NCBI RefSeq assembly: GCF_000276665.1
Contig: NW_004955447.1
Location: 13,461,175-13,525,174, forward strand
Direction: 5' to 3'
Source of the DNA: Chinchilla lanigera
Lineage: Eukaryota > Chordata > Mammalia > Rodentia > Chinchillidae
DNA length: 64,000 bases
Position 1 is the first letter of the stretch, and every line of letters starts with the position of its first letter. The position numbers and the translations under genes were made by a program. The notes under the pieces are model-generated. The model was not told the origin of the DNA and made no database searches. It saw only the letters and a program-made list of their open reading frames with translations. Positions 45,829 to 57,379 of the stretch are shown here, piece after piece.

Positions 45829-47136
45829 GTGAGAACGTCCTGTCTGCCATGGATCTATTGGAAGAGAAAGTAGGTAAAAACCTTGAAGACATAGGGTTAG
45901 GCAGAGAGCTCATGAACAAAACCCAAACTGCACGTGAAACACTTGAAAGAATCAACTGGGATCTCATCCTACTGAAAAGTTTCTGCACATCTAAAGAAAC
46001 CACCAGCACAGTAAAAAGAAAACCCATAAACCTGGAAAAAATTCTAACTGACTCTCCCTCAGACAAAGGGCTTCTATCTAGAACATATAAAGAATTAAAA
46101 AATATCAGCCCCCCCAAATTCAAAGATCCAATCCAAAAATGGGCAGCTGAGATGAATACACTGCTCAGATCATGAAATACAAATGGCAAATAAATACATG
46201 AGAAAATGTTCAACATCATTAGTCATTCGAAAAATGCAAATTAAAACAACATTGAGATTCCACCTTACCCCAGTAAGAATGCCTAGCATTAAGAAATCAA
46301 CCAATAACAAATGCTGGCAAGGCTGTGGAGAAATAGGAACCCTTGTCCACTGCTGGTGGGAATGCAGACTGGTAAAACCACTGTGGAAATCAGTTTGGAG
46401 ATTCCTCTGAAAACTAGGTCTAGATGTCCCATTCAACCCAGCTATTCCCCTGCTGGGTATTTTCCCAGAAGATCTAAAAACATCGTATCACAGCGATGTA
46501 TGCGCACCTATGTTCATAGCAGCACAATTTGTAATTGCTAAATTGTGGAAGCAATCCAAATGTCTATCCACTCCTGATTGGATTAAAAAATTGTGGTACT
46601 TTTATATAACGGAATATTACTCCGCTATAAAGAAAGATAAACTCAAGGCCTTTATTGGTAAATGGTCACAACTAAAGATCATACTCATAAGTGAAATAAA
46701 TCAGACCTGCATGTACAAGCACTGCATTGTCTCACTAGTGTAAAACCTGAAAGAGTTAATTTAAACTAGGAGGTATAATAGACACTGTGAAATGATAGGA
46801 AAACACTCAAGGGTAAAGGGCAACTGGGATGTGGGGAAAGAGAAGGGAAAGAAGGAGAAATTTTGTATATGTATATAGAGGATAGTTAACATAGTTGTTC
46901 TGCTGTTTTCTATTTCTTTGCTGAAAGAAACTGTCAATGAGTCCTTGATTGATCAATATTGCATGTCTCTATCTGTATTCATGAGAAACCACTTTGAAGA
47001 TATCAATATGTAATACAACAAGCATTGTTAATTTCCCACCACTTTGTTTGTAACTCTGTATTGTCTGTACTGTTCTTGTGCTATTTTGTAGAAGGTTGTC
47101 TGTCTGTTAATGTTTTCCTCCTTTTATTTTTAAAAG
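45829..47136 (+). mobile_element. L1, 5'-truncated, with ORF2 C-terminus and 3' UTR
   Basis: The ORF2 frame from 45849 reads MDLLEEKVGKNLEDIG..., then [28 protein letters not shown] and [18 protein letters not shown], ending TCMYKHCIVSLV at 46743. Frameshifts occur near 46172 and one stop near 46410. The 3' UTR follows to an A-rich tail. The 16-bp target-site duplication aaaaaaataaatttaa lies at 45813-45828 and 47137-47152. It is the same subfamily as 57402-61450. Bases 45829-45848 are not L1-like and may be filler. Confidence 0.93.
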
Positions 47137-47152
47137 AAAAAAATAAATTTAA

Positions 47153-48250
47153 CTTAAATTTTTACAGAATGGAGCTGAAAGTTGCTTACAAGAAACATAT
47201 CTTTAAAAATGAAAATCTAGGCAAACAGTGAAACAAACTAATTAGAAGTCAAAATAAACAGACTAAATGTGTAAAAGGATTTTTCTGATTAAACTATGTT
47301 AGAAATTATGACCCAAAGCTAAAGCAAAAAATAATAATAATAATATGTATATAGCATTTCAAAAAGAGTAAAGACATAACAGTAACCAAATACTTCTCCC
47401 AGGGATATTTTTTTCTGAGGAAGTGAAACTGATCCAGTATCTACCATTCCAAGCAATCACCCCTCCCTAGTCTCTCAGATCTATACTAACAAAAGAGAGG
47501 GAAAAGGAGGGAAAAGGCAGACAGATACAGTGACTGAAAGAGAAAAGAAAACCCTCATCTCCTGAGACCAAGGAATCTGAAAAAGTAACTCATCGGATCT
47601 AGCGTGTGTGGTGGGAGCAGGCACTTCATTGTGAGGTCGGGTCTCTTACACTGTGGGTTGGCTGTGCTTCCTGCGCCCCGCCTCTACCACGAAGCCTCAT
47701 GGCAGAAAGAAAAGGAGGGAGCAGGAGCAGAGAGGTGCCATCCAGCTGCTCTTCGCCCTAGGGTCAGATGAGAAAATGCGAGTTTCCAGCAGGGCTAATG
47801 GATTGTAGAGAGGTAGCACAGACTTGGCTGTCTCAGACACCACCCGGAGGACAGGCATTACACTGGAAGAGACAATGGGACGGAAAGAGGGAAGAGAGAA
47901 GAAGGGTTCAGGTGACCCTGTGCTGCAGCTGCTCTCTCGTGGATGGAACCTACATGGAGGCTGGTCTTCTAATCCCACAGAAAGGGTCTTTCTGGAACTG
48001 CCATGGAATATGCTTGACACAAGAACGTCATTAAAGCCATCACGAAAAGCAAAGGGAAATTGAAGAGAGTCTGGCTGAAGGCTGGCGCTGGAGAAAGAAG
48101 AAACCATTTCCAGTTTGTACTTCCTAGCCTGCTCAGTCACCCCACACTGGTTACAAAGGTAATATAGAGTTGGCTTACAGTGATTAAAGAGCTAACACAT
48201 AAGGAAGGATAACCAGGAGCGGCTCCGTAAAGAATGCTGTAATATAAAAG
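47153..48250. other. Apparently single-copy sequence with a dense antiparallel ORF block
   Basis: 47697-48140 carries a 147-codon minus-strand frame, the longest in the window, overlapping plus-strand frames of 79-88 codons. It is rich in Ser/Pro/Arg, with no recognised domain. The local G+C rise explains the lack of stops. Not called as a gene. Confidence 0.4.
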
Positions 48251-48254
48251 TGCC

Positions 48255-48450
48255 GTAGCAAGGACACAAACTCCAGGGCCAGGATACTTGGTTTGGACTT
48301 GAATGCGTTCCCCTGAGCAAGTTGTCTAACTTACCTCCATTTCCGCAAGACCTTCTTCAGCGGCTTCTCATGAGAATCAAAGCATTCAATAAAGTAAGTG
48401 TTTTCAACAGTGCCATACACACAGAACACTGTCTAAATGCTAATCATCAG
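48255..48450 (+). mobile_element. MIR SINE fossil
   Basis: 'cctgagcaagttgtctaact', 'tacctccatttccgcaagac' and 'agaacactgtctaaatgcta' in MIR order. Confidence 0.6.
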
Positions 48451-48657
48451 CAGCAACGTTATTAATGGTTAGAAAAATAGAGGAAAATGCAGCTGTGATG
48501 GAAAATGTTAACAGCACACCCTCAAAGTTTAACAGTTTAAAATAGTATGTACAAAAATAAGAATAATAAATGTTTGAATGGTTAGAATAATTACTATTAG
48601 AGAATGAAAGAGTAACAAAGAAATAATGTAAGCAATGTGAGAGACAAATTTTGTGAG

Positions 48658-48700
48658 CCTACTACTTAAAAAGTACAGAAGGAACTTTTTAAGTAGTAGG
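48658..48700. repeat. Perfect 17-bp inverted repeat with 9-nt loop
   Basis: Left arm cctactacttaaaaagt (48658-48674), loop 48675-48683, right arm its exact reverse complement (48684-48700). As RNA it would be a fully paired short hairpin. It is too short for a typical pre-miRNA and has no flanking pairing. Confidence 0.95.
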
Positions 48701-48977
48701 ATTTAAGTTGTAAGATTAAAACATCAAAAAGATAAAAAGAAGATAAACAACTGACAAAACAAAAAGTGTACATATTATACATGTAACATTGTCAATATCT
48801 GCTCAAGGAAGAATAAATGAAAATGAATGAGAGACTTTTAGTATCTGGCAAATTATTTAAAACTTGAACGCCATGATCTATGTTAGCTCAGTCCAAGAGG
48901 GAGGAGCACTCTCATTCAGCCCTTACAGAAATTGGTACGGACCAGGTAGAAAACAACTGCAAATATACCCTGCAGAG

Positions 48978-49508
48978 ATTTCAGACTATCCTAAAACAAT
49001 TGGTAATATCAACCAAAACAATTTCAAAATATCCTTATCCTTGATCTCAAAAACAATATTCTTGAAAATTAAACTAATAAGATACAGTGAAATATGGAAT
49101 GTACCGTACAGACAAAAATATTTAATACAGCACAGGTGATCTAGCTCAGTGGTAGGGTGCTTTTCTATACAGAAGTCCACAAGTTTGGTCTCCAGTACCA
49201 AAAAAAAAAAAAAAAAAAAAAACCATTTACATTGGTACCTTGTTTTACCAACTTAATTTGTTTTGCAATTTTGGGGAAGTTGCATGCATTTGTGTTTCTG
49301 CAGGGAAGATAACCATGTCATGTTTCAGACTATCCTAAAACATTGGTAATATTGGTAATATCAACCAAAGCAATTTCCAAATGTTTTATTCGTGGTCTCA
49401 AAAACAAAATTCTTGAAAATTAAACTAATAAGATTTGGTGAAATATGGAATATACCATACAGACAAAAATATTTGTGTTTGTGTGAGGAAGACGACTATG
49501 TCATGTTC
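48978..49508 (+). repeat. Local direct duplication, one copy carrying an ID SINE
   Basis: Copy 1: 48978-49123, continuing at 49288-49324 after an insertion. Copy 2: 49325-49508, uninterrupted. Shared words include 'cagactatcctaaaaca', 'cttgaaaattaaactaataa', 'cagacaaaaatattt' and 'tgtcatgtt'. The sequence may belong to a Tigger-like repeat ('accttgttttaccaacttaa'). Confidence 0.85.
49133..49222 (+). mobile_element. ID SINE, divergent
   Basis: 'gtgatctagctcagtggtag' and 'agtttggtctccagtacc' then about 23 A. It lacks the usual ggggctggg start. Confidence 0.8.
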
Positions 49509-51229
49509 ATCAATAGATGTGGAGCTTGCAAATGGAATCAAACTTTTGTTGAATGCTTTTGTGTGTGAACCCAAGTGTTTGCAGAAGAAGCATTTATGAA
49601 ATGAGGTATTAACCATACTGCAAAAATTTTTCTTGAATGTCCACAGAGAGAGTATGGTTAAGTACTTAGATATATAAACCTGTTGGAATGTCAAGTATTT
49701 GCTTAATTTCATGTCTTCAAAATATCCTTGGAAACTTCCTTATTCAGTTAAGTGAAAAGAAAAAGATTTGCATTAGGAAAAAGTATTATTTCAATTATGA
49801 CAAAAGTTTCTAGCACAAACATGAAAAATAAACACCAACTGCATGCACAAAGAAGTTGACATTTATTATTTCAAGGATATTGTTTTGCCTTAATTCTACT
49901 TTCTGATCATTTTGCTTTTCTATAGATTTTTGTATTTCTACAAATGTCTGCTTCTTATAACCAGAATAATTAACTTGCAATTTCAATGTCAAATTTCACC
50001 AGAGAATTTGGAAGATAGAAGCCGCCCACGACCAACTCCTCTGCTATATGCCGGTGCTCTGTACACACAGATGTAACCTTACAACTCAACAGGTATGACT
50101 TTGCTTGCTGCAAAGGGTCTTCTTTTAGCTGGATTGCTTTTATTGTGCTACTCCATTGAAAGTGTACTTTTTAGACCAGTTTATTGCATTTGTTCATAAG
50201 ATAAGTGTTTACCAGGGAATCATAGATCTTCCAGGAGATTTACTATGCTAGAAAAGATGTATTCTTGAGCAGCCAGTGCCCGCTTGCCGTATTATAACTG
50301 TTTTACTTTGCTTGGCTGTGACACACAGATTGAATGCTTTCATTAGTCTGAACCGGGATCTTTTGCCTCCTAAAAGTTTTTCTTGTTCTCTCCTGTCCTG
50401 TCCCAGTTTATTAAAAGCACATTTTGTTCTGTAGAATTAGATTCCCATCTCCTTGCTCTGATGGGATTTTTGTCTCTTCACCTGAGAACTGTAGATCACA
50501 GGATAACTCAGTAATACTCTAAATCAAGGAATTTAATAAAACTGTTATGTTGAACACAATTTAAAGGTGTTCTAAAATAGATTAGTCTAAAATATATGCC
50601 TCTCCTAGTTTCTATAAGACAGAAAACTTCTATGAGAGAAATCCAACTTCAAACTTTAAATAGTACACACGTATATTCACACAAACACATAAAATTACAG
50701 ATCTATATGAGAAGATAATTTAATCAGAGTGCTATGGAGTTACAAGGAACTGACAAGAACCAAGAGTCCTTAATTTATCTTTAATTTTTCTTTTCTTCTT
50801 TCTACCTCCCTTGCTTTTTTCTCCTCTCCCTCTCTTACTCTGAGTGTACTAACTAAAGAAAGAATGAAGAGAATTTGGAAGATAGAAGCAGCGAGAGAAA
50901 GAGAAAGAAAAAGAATTTTTAAACTACAATTATCTTTCTTTGTATTAAACCTAAAATTAAATTATCTAAATTTGCCAGTTATGCTTATTTTGTCATTGTA
51001 AAACATATAAATATATGTAGTCTCTCATACTTTATCCATTTTTAAAGTAATTTACTAATAGAAAAATTATAACTTTGAAGAATTTTACAAAATATAAGTG
51101 ACTTGTTTTTTAAAGTCCTGAAATATATAAGCCAATTATTTGAAACCTGTACCACAAAATAACTTAAATAGACTGAATTTTTATGTGGTCTTCCAAGTTA
51201 CTTCACTTCTTGATTGCTCAATTGCTTCA
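49509..51229. other. Unassigned; bounded inside by a 22-bp perfect direct repeat
   Basis: A 22-bp word starting agagaatttggaag occurs identically at 50001-50022 and 50868-50889. The 845 bp between show no known transposon. No gene recognised. Confidence 0.5.
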
Positions 51230-51246
51230 GTTTTGGGTTTTTTTTT

Positions 51247-51396
51247 TTTTTGTCTTTTTGAGACATGGTCTCACTATGCAGTTCAGGCTGGTATTGAGCT
51301 CGCTTTGTATCCCAGGCTGGTCTTGAACTCACAATGATCCTCCTACCTCAGCCTCCCGAGTACTAGGATTACAGGTGTGCACCACCACACCTGGCT
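51247..51396 (-). mobile_element. B1 SINE, reversed
   Basis: Minus strand: 'gccaggtgtggtggtgcaca', 'cctcagcctcccgagtacta' on plus, and the tail as plus-strand poly-T. The 10-bp duplication aattgcttca lies at 51230-51239 and 51397-51406. Confidence 0.96.
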
Positions 51397-51406
51397 AATT
51401 GCTTCA

Positions 51407-51704
51407 TTTTTTAAAGAAGAATAACACTTTCTCCTTAAAATATAATGATTATAATAAAAGCTTCAGAATCAATATCAAGAAGAAAACAAAAAGAAAATAA
51501 TCATCACTAACACTAGAGAACATCATGTCATACATTTGTCCATCCATATGTACTGAACGGAACAAAGAGAAATGCAATAAAATTAAAACATATTATTCAT
51601 CAAATTATTAATAAACAGTATCAAGCAATTTTAAGATTGGAAGAACTCAGAAATAAGAATAACATAACTAATTCTGACATCAGACGCTTTCACTTTAAGT
51701 TCTA
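51407..51704. other. No recognised feature
   Basis: AT-rich, nothing identifiable. Confidence 0.35.
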
Positions 51705-52005
51705 AAAGGTCACTTCAATATTATGAAACATTACAGGCTAAGTATTCATATCTACATTACTTTTTAAACCAAAAGTGTTTTGGATTTTGAGACATTTTTG
51801 GATATTATTGTTTACACAATGAGATAGCTTGAGGGTGGGACTCAAATCACAACACAAAATTTATATATTTTTATATATACTTTGTATGCATAAACTCTAG
51901 GTAATTTTTTTACTTGTGGTGTCATGTTGCTGATAAAAACATTTGGATTTTGGATCATTTGTTTTTGGAATTTAGAGATTAGGAAAACTCATATTATGAA
52001 AAAAT
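51705..52005 (+). mobile_element. DNA transposon fragment (Tc/mariner, Tigger-like)
   Basis: 'aaaagtgttttggattttga', 'tttacacaatgagatagctt', 'gagggtgggactcaaatcac' and 'gattttggatcatttg' match, in order, a placental non-autonomous element with the repeated phrase 'cggattttgga'. The family name is uncertain. Confidence 0.6.
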
Positions 52006-52286
52006 ATAAAGCTCTCATTTTTTTTATACTCTGTGGTTCAGTATTGAAATGTTTACATGACTTATAATGAAAAGTGAGAAATTTAGAAGTTTCTCTTCCC
52101 CTCCTATTTTGTTTTATCATATTTTCTTTCAATAATGTTTGAATACTTTTGTTTTACTAATTAAACAAAGAAAATTTGACTCCAAGAAGCAGAAACAGAG
52201 AAAGAGGAAGAAGAAGAAGAGGGGGGAGAAGAGCAAGAAGAGAAAGGAATCTTTAGACCACAGTAAAGAGAAAACATTTGGTCATT
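52006..52286. other. No gene; polypurine stretch
   Basis: 52190-52250 is nearly all purine (AAG/GAG repeats). Confidence 0.5.
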
Positions 52287-52301
52287 AGAAATTAACTGTA
52301 A

Positions 52302-52469
52302 CAGCCAGGCATGATGGCGCATGCCTGTAATCTCAGCACTTAGGAGGCTGAGGCAGGAGGATCATTGTGAGTTCAAAACCAGCCTGCACTACAAAGAGAG
52401 CTCAAAGCCAGCCTGAACTGCATAGCGAGACCCTGGCTCAAAAAGACCAAAAAAAAAAAAAAAGAATAT
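52302..52469 (+). mobile_element. B1 SINE
   Basis: cagccaggcatgatggcgca through 'gagaccctggctcaaaaaga' and an A-tail. The 15-bp duplication agaaat[t/g]aactgtaa lies at 52287-52301 and 52470-52484. Confidence 0.96.
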
Positions 52470-52559
52470 AGAAATGAACTGTAAAATTCTCAGTTACTGG
52501 CTTCAGAGATAAGGATGATAAAACAATTATATTTAAAAGTCCTTAGGAATACCGAAAAC

Positions 52560-52800
52560 CTAGAAATAAATAAAAATATCCTACAATATGTGAATGGGTC
52601 AATAAACTGTGGTACATTTACACCATGAAATGCTATTCCAAATAAAAAAGGCAAAGTATCAGTAGACTCAACAACTTGGATATATAAAGCATTTGCTACA
52701 TGAAAAAAGTTCAGTTTTAAAAGGTCATATATTGTATGTTTCTCTTAGATAGCTTTCCTGAAATAACAAAATTATACAGTTTAAGAACATTACAGGAGGG
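52560..52800 (+). mobile_element. L1M 3' end fragment
   Basis: Around 52590-52640 the frame VNGSINKLWYIYTMKCYS-like (one frameshift) matches the L1 ORF2 C-terminus, followed by the L1M-type 'catatattgtatgtttctct' 3' region. Confidence 0.68.
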
Positions 52801-53535
52801 TGAATTCTTAGCAAAAATCTGAGCACTCATCTCCTTTCATATCTTTGTGCAATTTTCTATGCTCAGAAAAAAAATATCTTCTAAGGCACTGGTGGTGAAG
52901 CTATGGCACACATGCTTCAGGGAGCTGCTTGTATCACTGAAAGCTCTAAAATGCTCACCGTAACTGTTATAAGGCTCATGAAGGAAATTTAAAAGAATTA
53001 TTAATAAAAATAAAATTTTGAAAACTAAATATTTATTCCTATTTAACAAGTAACTGGAGGTGATCTAGGTGGTGTAAAATGCCTTCCTGGACTTCCACAG
53101 ACCATCAGCTTGGGTGTGCATGTGCCCTTGATGGCGGTCCGTAGACTAGATGGTTGATAGTTTCTGAGGAAAGTGATAGCTGGAGAAAGGAAAAAGGAGA
53201 TGAAACTGATTTACAAAACAGATGTGGTGATTAGACATGGGAGTGGAAGAACAAGGAAGAGCAGAGACTTCCTTTGGGATGTAAATCTGACGACATTTTA
53301 TCAACTTAACTAGCGCAGACAGACTGAGGGGCAGGAATATGGGCCACTGGCAAAGAATGGAGGGGGAAGGTAGACAAATTTGTTTAGCTTTGAAATTTGG
53401 GGTATAAATATCTTTTAGGTGAAGATTTAGAGTTCAGCAAAATAAGCTTGAGGTACAATTTGAGGGTCAAAGGTATGGTTGGTAATTGAGACTGAAAAGG
53501 ATGAGATTATGCAGGGATGGGGTGAAAAGAAAGCT
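52801..53535. other. No recognised feature
   Basis: 52880-53050 is weakly reminiscent of hAT elements ('aagctatggcacacatgctt') but not assignable. Confidence 0.35.
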
Positions 53536-53539
53536 GAAC

Positions 53540-53895
53540 TCTGTCTTAAACATTGTATTGTGGGCAGTTATGGTCAAAGTTCACGTTGAAGCTTAATCAT
53601 TCTAATACAGGCATCTGTATTAGAATGGGGTCATTAGGATGTGAGTGGGCCATGAGGGCTTCATCTCACAAAGGGGATTAGTGCCCTTATAAAAAGCTTG
53701 TTTGTCTCTTTTGCCACATAAGAATGTAGTAAAACAATCCTATTCTCAGAGCAGAGAGGGAACCCTCACCAGACACTGAATCTGCGGATATCTCAATTCG
53801 GACTTGCCAGCTTTTGCAACATTAAGGAATATATTTCTTTCATTCACAGGCAACCCAGTCTGAAGCAGTTGTAATAGTATTCAGAAAGGACTAAA
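53540..53895 (+). mobile_element. MLT1A/MST-type MaLR LTR
   Basis: 'attagtgcccttataaaaag', 'accctcaccagacactgaat' and 'aacccagtctgaagcagttg' match remembered MLT1A/MSTD almost word for word. It contains a 13-bp inverted repeat at 53598-53627. Confidence 0.83.
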
Positions 53896-53959
53896 AGGAT
53901 TGCACTTGGCTTTGAGAAGCCAAGGAAGGTTTGCATACTCTCCATAAGTATTTTGTAAG

Positions 53960-54295
53960 CATAAAGTTAAATTTATCAACATGATTGGCTTGGGATCTGA
54001 ATAGGAGATTAGTAAAGCATGTTTCTAAGTGTATCTGGATGGGCCGTGGAGACATGACCTAGAGAACTATACCCTCCCTAGTTCCTCTCTCACGCTGTTC
54101 TCTTCTTCTGTTTGTCAGCCACCATGAACTAGAGCTTTGCTCTACCAGGTCCTTCTGCCATGATGTTCCTGAGTCGGAGTTGGCCGTTAGGGACTGAATC
54201 CTCCGAAACCATAAGTCAAATAAACCTCACCTCCTCTAATTTATGGGTTGTGGATCATGTATACCAGGAATGAGAAAGCTGATTATACAGTAAGT
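53960..54295 (+). mobile_element. MaLR LTR (ORR1/MT-like)
   Basis: 'ctaccaggtccttctgccat', 'ggactgaatcctccgaaacc' and 'aaataaacctcacctcctct' parallel the LTR at 42915-43297, module by module. Confidence 0.68.
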
Positions 54296-54419
54296 AATTT
54301 TAGGGAGCTCCATGACATATGAAGAGAAAAAAAATGAAGAAACAATGTATTTAGAATAAGGAATAATGGAATCCAACATACTACATTATAATACATACAT
54401 CATGTATGAAATATGTTTT

Positions 54420-54526
54420 TTTTTTCTTTTTTTTTTTTTTGGTTTTTCTCCGGTACTGGGAACCGAACTCACGACCTTGCGCTTGCCAGGCAGGCGCTTT
54501 TGCCGCTGAGCTAAATCCCCAGCCCC
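54420..54526 (-). mobile_element. ID SINE, reversed
   Basis: The minus strand begins ggggctggggatttagctca. The tail is plus-strand poly-T with 'ggtttttctcc'. The 12-bp duplication gaaatatgtttt lies at 54408-54419 and 54527-54538. It is close to the 34154 copy, so it is a relatively young subfamily. Confidence 0.97.
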
Positions 54527-54539
54527 GAAATATGTTTTA

Positions 54540-56310
54540 AGAAATTAATTTTATCTGGAACCTTTTAGCTTGTGTCTAAAAATTACAATTGCATAAAGTT
54601 AGACCTCTGAACAAAGAGGAAATAAGATGAGCATGCCAGATAGATTCTTTTAAACTCTGGTTCCGAGTACAGCATGACTGCGGCCAAAGCACAGTTTAAG
54701 GTATTTCTTAGTGAGTAGAAATGGGCACTGAAATGTGTCCTTGGTCAACTCAGGAAAGGAAGGTCACATACTTTTTTATTATTTCTGAATCTCTTTTCCA
54801 AGATGACATGCCTAAGGTAACAAAGAATTAACAGTGAAAATGGAAAATAAGCATAAAGTACTCTCTGTCTTAGGAAGATAATGTTCCACTGCTGGTCTAG
54901 CATGCACTGTTGAATTATTTCCCATGGTTAATGAGATATTTGTGTTGATCTAGTCCCAATTTTTGTGTTTAGGAGCACTCTGTTTATTAAATCTACCACT
55001 CCATATCTCCTCTTTTCAATTTGGAAGTCCTCTGAGGCAACAGTGCAAAACTAATTCAAAGAAAACAAATAGATCCATGTTTCTGGAATTCACTCTACAT
55101 TTATAGCAACTTAACCTGCAGAAGAAAGAAAATTAATTAAATTCTCACTGAAACTTCAGTCCCTCCTGAAATAAAATCAACACAATGGTTTGCCCTTTGG
55201 TTTCACCACATTTGACTGTAATTAATGCTTTGAAGTTGTATTTCAAAACCTCAAAGGAAACAAGTAGGAACTAAAAAACTAAAAACTCTTTCCCTGTTCT
55301 ACTTGCTTGAGGCACCGGCTTGAATCAACTGCAAATTTTTGCTTTATAGAGAATGTTCACATGTTTAAAAAATAGTCACAAGTTTTCTACCTATTCGACA
55401 ATAAGCAAATACATATATTTAGAGTGGAAAAGAAGAAGAAACTATATTCTCCTCAAAAGAAATGTGATTTTTTTTTCCTTTTTTCATCTCTATACCATGA
55501 ATCAACAAAATGACTTAAATTGTGTTCTTAATTTCTTGGACTTTATTAGCTTTCTCTCAGTTACCTCCAAAAACAAACAGCCCAACTACCAGGCTCTGCC
55601 ATTAGGAACTGAGTTCCTTTTGGGGTTGCCCAGGTGTGTAAGAACTACTGGAACTACAGCACTTCATCTCCAGTCAGTATGTACTTCTGACTACTTAGCT
55701 AGAGGTTTTTGGCCTTCATTCCCCTAGAAGGAGCACTTTTTGTGTGCACCAAATGTTTTAGAAGTCTCCTTCCTAACCCTTGGGGTCCTTAGTTTTTGGC
55801 ATCTGATAGAAGAGGTCATTAATTTTTCATTCTACTAAGTAATTTATTCAGGTTACTTTTTTTTCTGACTGCCTTCCACCAATCATAGAATAAACAGTAG
55901 TGGCCCTCCTTTCTCTCCATTTGGGAAGTATGACTAAGGTAAATAATTGAACACCACTGTATAGCAGTCAGGAGGAGAAATAGTGCATTGAAACAGAATC
56001 ATTGTGGAAATGCTGCTCAAACTTCTAGAAAGAGCTCAAATATAAGATGCATGTCTAGATATTAGGAAAAATGAGCTGTGAAAATAGGAAGAAAAAGGAA
56101 CATAATCCTTCTGGAGGAAAGCATTTCGTCTGCTTCCAAAAAGTATCCACTGACTATCAGAATGCTTGAAATATTAGAACTGATAATTTAGTGAAGTACT
56201 AAATTCATCTTAGTAATTTATTTCAGTAACTACTTAGGTGACTATTTATCATAGGCACTGACCAATCAAGACAGATTTATAATGAAGATAGATAGATAGA
56301 TAAATTTAAA
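54540..56310. other. Apparently single-copy sequence
   Basis: No repeat family recognised. The 124-codon frame 55353-55727 has no recognisable domain, and no convincing splice sites were found. Confidence 0.4.
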
Positions 56311-56317
56311 GATAATA

Positions 56318-56420
56318 TTTACTGAGCACCTATTAGTTACTTGGTGCTTCTATGGGCTATAATTAATCATAATATGAAATTAATGTTCTGTTTTTGTTTT
56401 AATAATAATAATAAAGAGGA
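56318..56420 (-). mobile_element. MIR/L2-type 3' end, reversed
   Basis: 'atttactgagcacctattag' with 'ttacttggtgcttctatggg', then an (AAT)n run at about 56400-56414. Confidence 0.45.
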
Positions 56421-57050
56421 GAAATATCATCCCCACAACTGCACATCTAGTAGCTGGGGGAAAGATGTTCAAGGAAAGTTTCTTAATGTGAAACCCAACT
56501 AGTTTCATTCTCATTGTTATTCACTCCCTGACTCCTCTCTGGCACAAAGTTTCCAAGTCCTTTTCATCTTAACATCTACTTTCTCAAGTGCTTAAATATT
56601 AAATGATAGCATTTTTAAAGTGCTTGGCTTGCTGCTCTGTTTACCAAATCTCTAAAACAAGGAACAAGTCACCTCATATGTCAGATCAGTGCCAAAGTCC
56701 AACAAAAGATCCATGGGCTTGATTGTGGATAAATATTATTCAACCTCTGTGATCATGATACTGTTTGTATCTGATCTTTGTGCCCCATGGCTATCTGCCT
56801 CAGCCTACCTTATTCAAAAATTGTTTCATTTCTTGATAAAGACCCTAATGCACAGATCCTGATATTTTTGCCATCCTTGCAGACTGCAGACTATGCAGGC
56901 TCCAAATAATGCTTCATTTTTTTAAGGAGAAATTGTCTGCAGTATTTCTTGTGCCTTCTTTGTACTAAGTTACACTCATCTAAAAGTTAAAGCAATCATG
57001 AACATTGTTGAGAACACGCTGTTTCTGTGTCTATGCAGTATGGATTATTG
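56421..57050. other. No recognised feature
   Basis: Nothing identifiable. Confidence 0.35.
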
Positions 57051-57054
57051 TTAA

Positions 57055-57215
57055 TTTTCCTATTTAATCTCCAATCCAATCCTTCATGAAAGATATTATC
57101 ACTCTCAGTTATACACACAAGGAAAGATACTCAAAAAATAAATGAAGTCAGGAAGGTGTTACACAGAAGGTAGAATGGAAGCCTGTATAGTTCTAAAATT
57201 TGCATGCTTTCCTAA
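57055..57215 (-). mobile_element. MIR SINE, reversed
   Basis: 'atattatcactctcagttat', 'acacaaggaaagatactcaa' and 'gaatggaagcctgtatagtt' follow reversed MIR (cattttacagatgaggaaact..., gattcgaacccagg). Confidence 0.6.
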
Positions 57216-57379
57216 TAATACCCCAGCTTCACTTGCATATGCATACACTTTAAATTTTTAAGCACATAGAACCTAGTATGAAAGCATCACCAATGTTAAT
57301 CCAATGATCATTTTGCACAAACTTTGTTGAATGTGCATTTTCCCAAGTCAATATTATGGGAACATAAGTCACATAAATA

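Noticed and set aside
47697..48140. 147-codon minus-strand open frame, longest in the window
   Set aside because: No recognised domain, overlaps open frames on the other strand, and lies in a locally G+C-richer stretch where stops are rarer.
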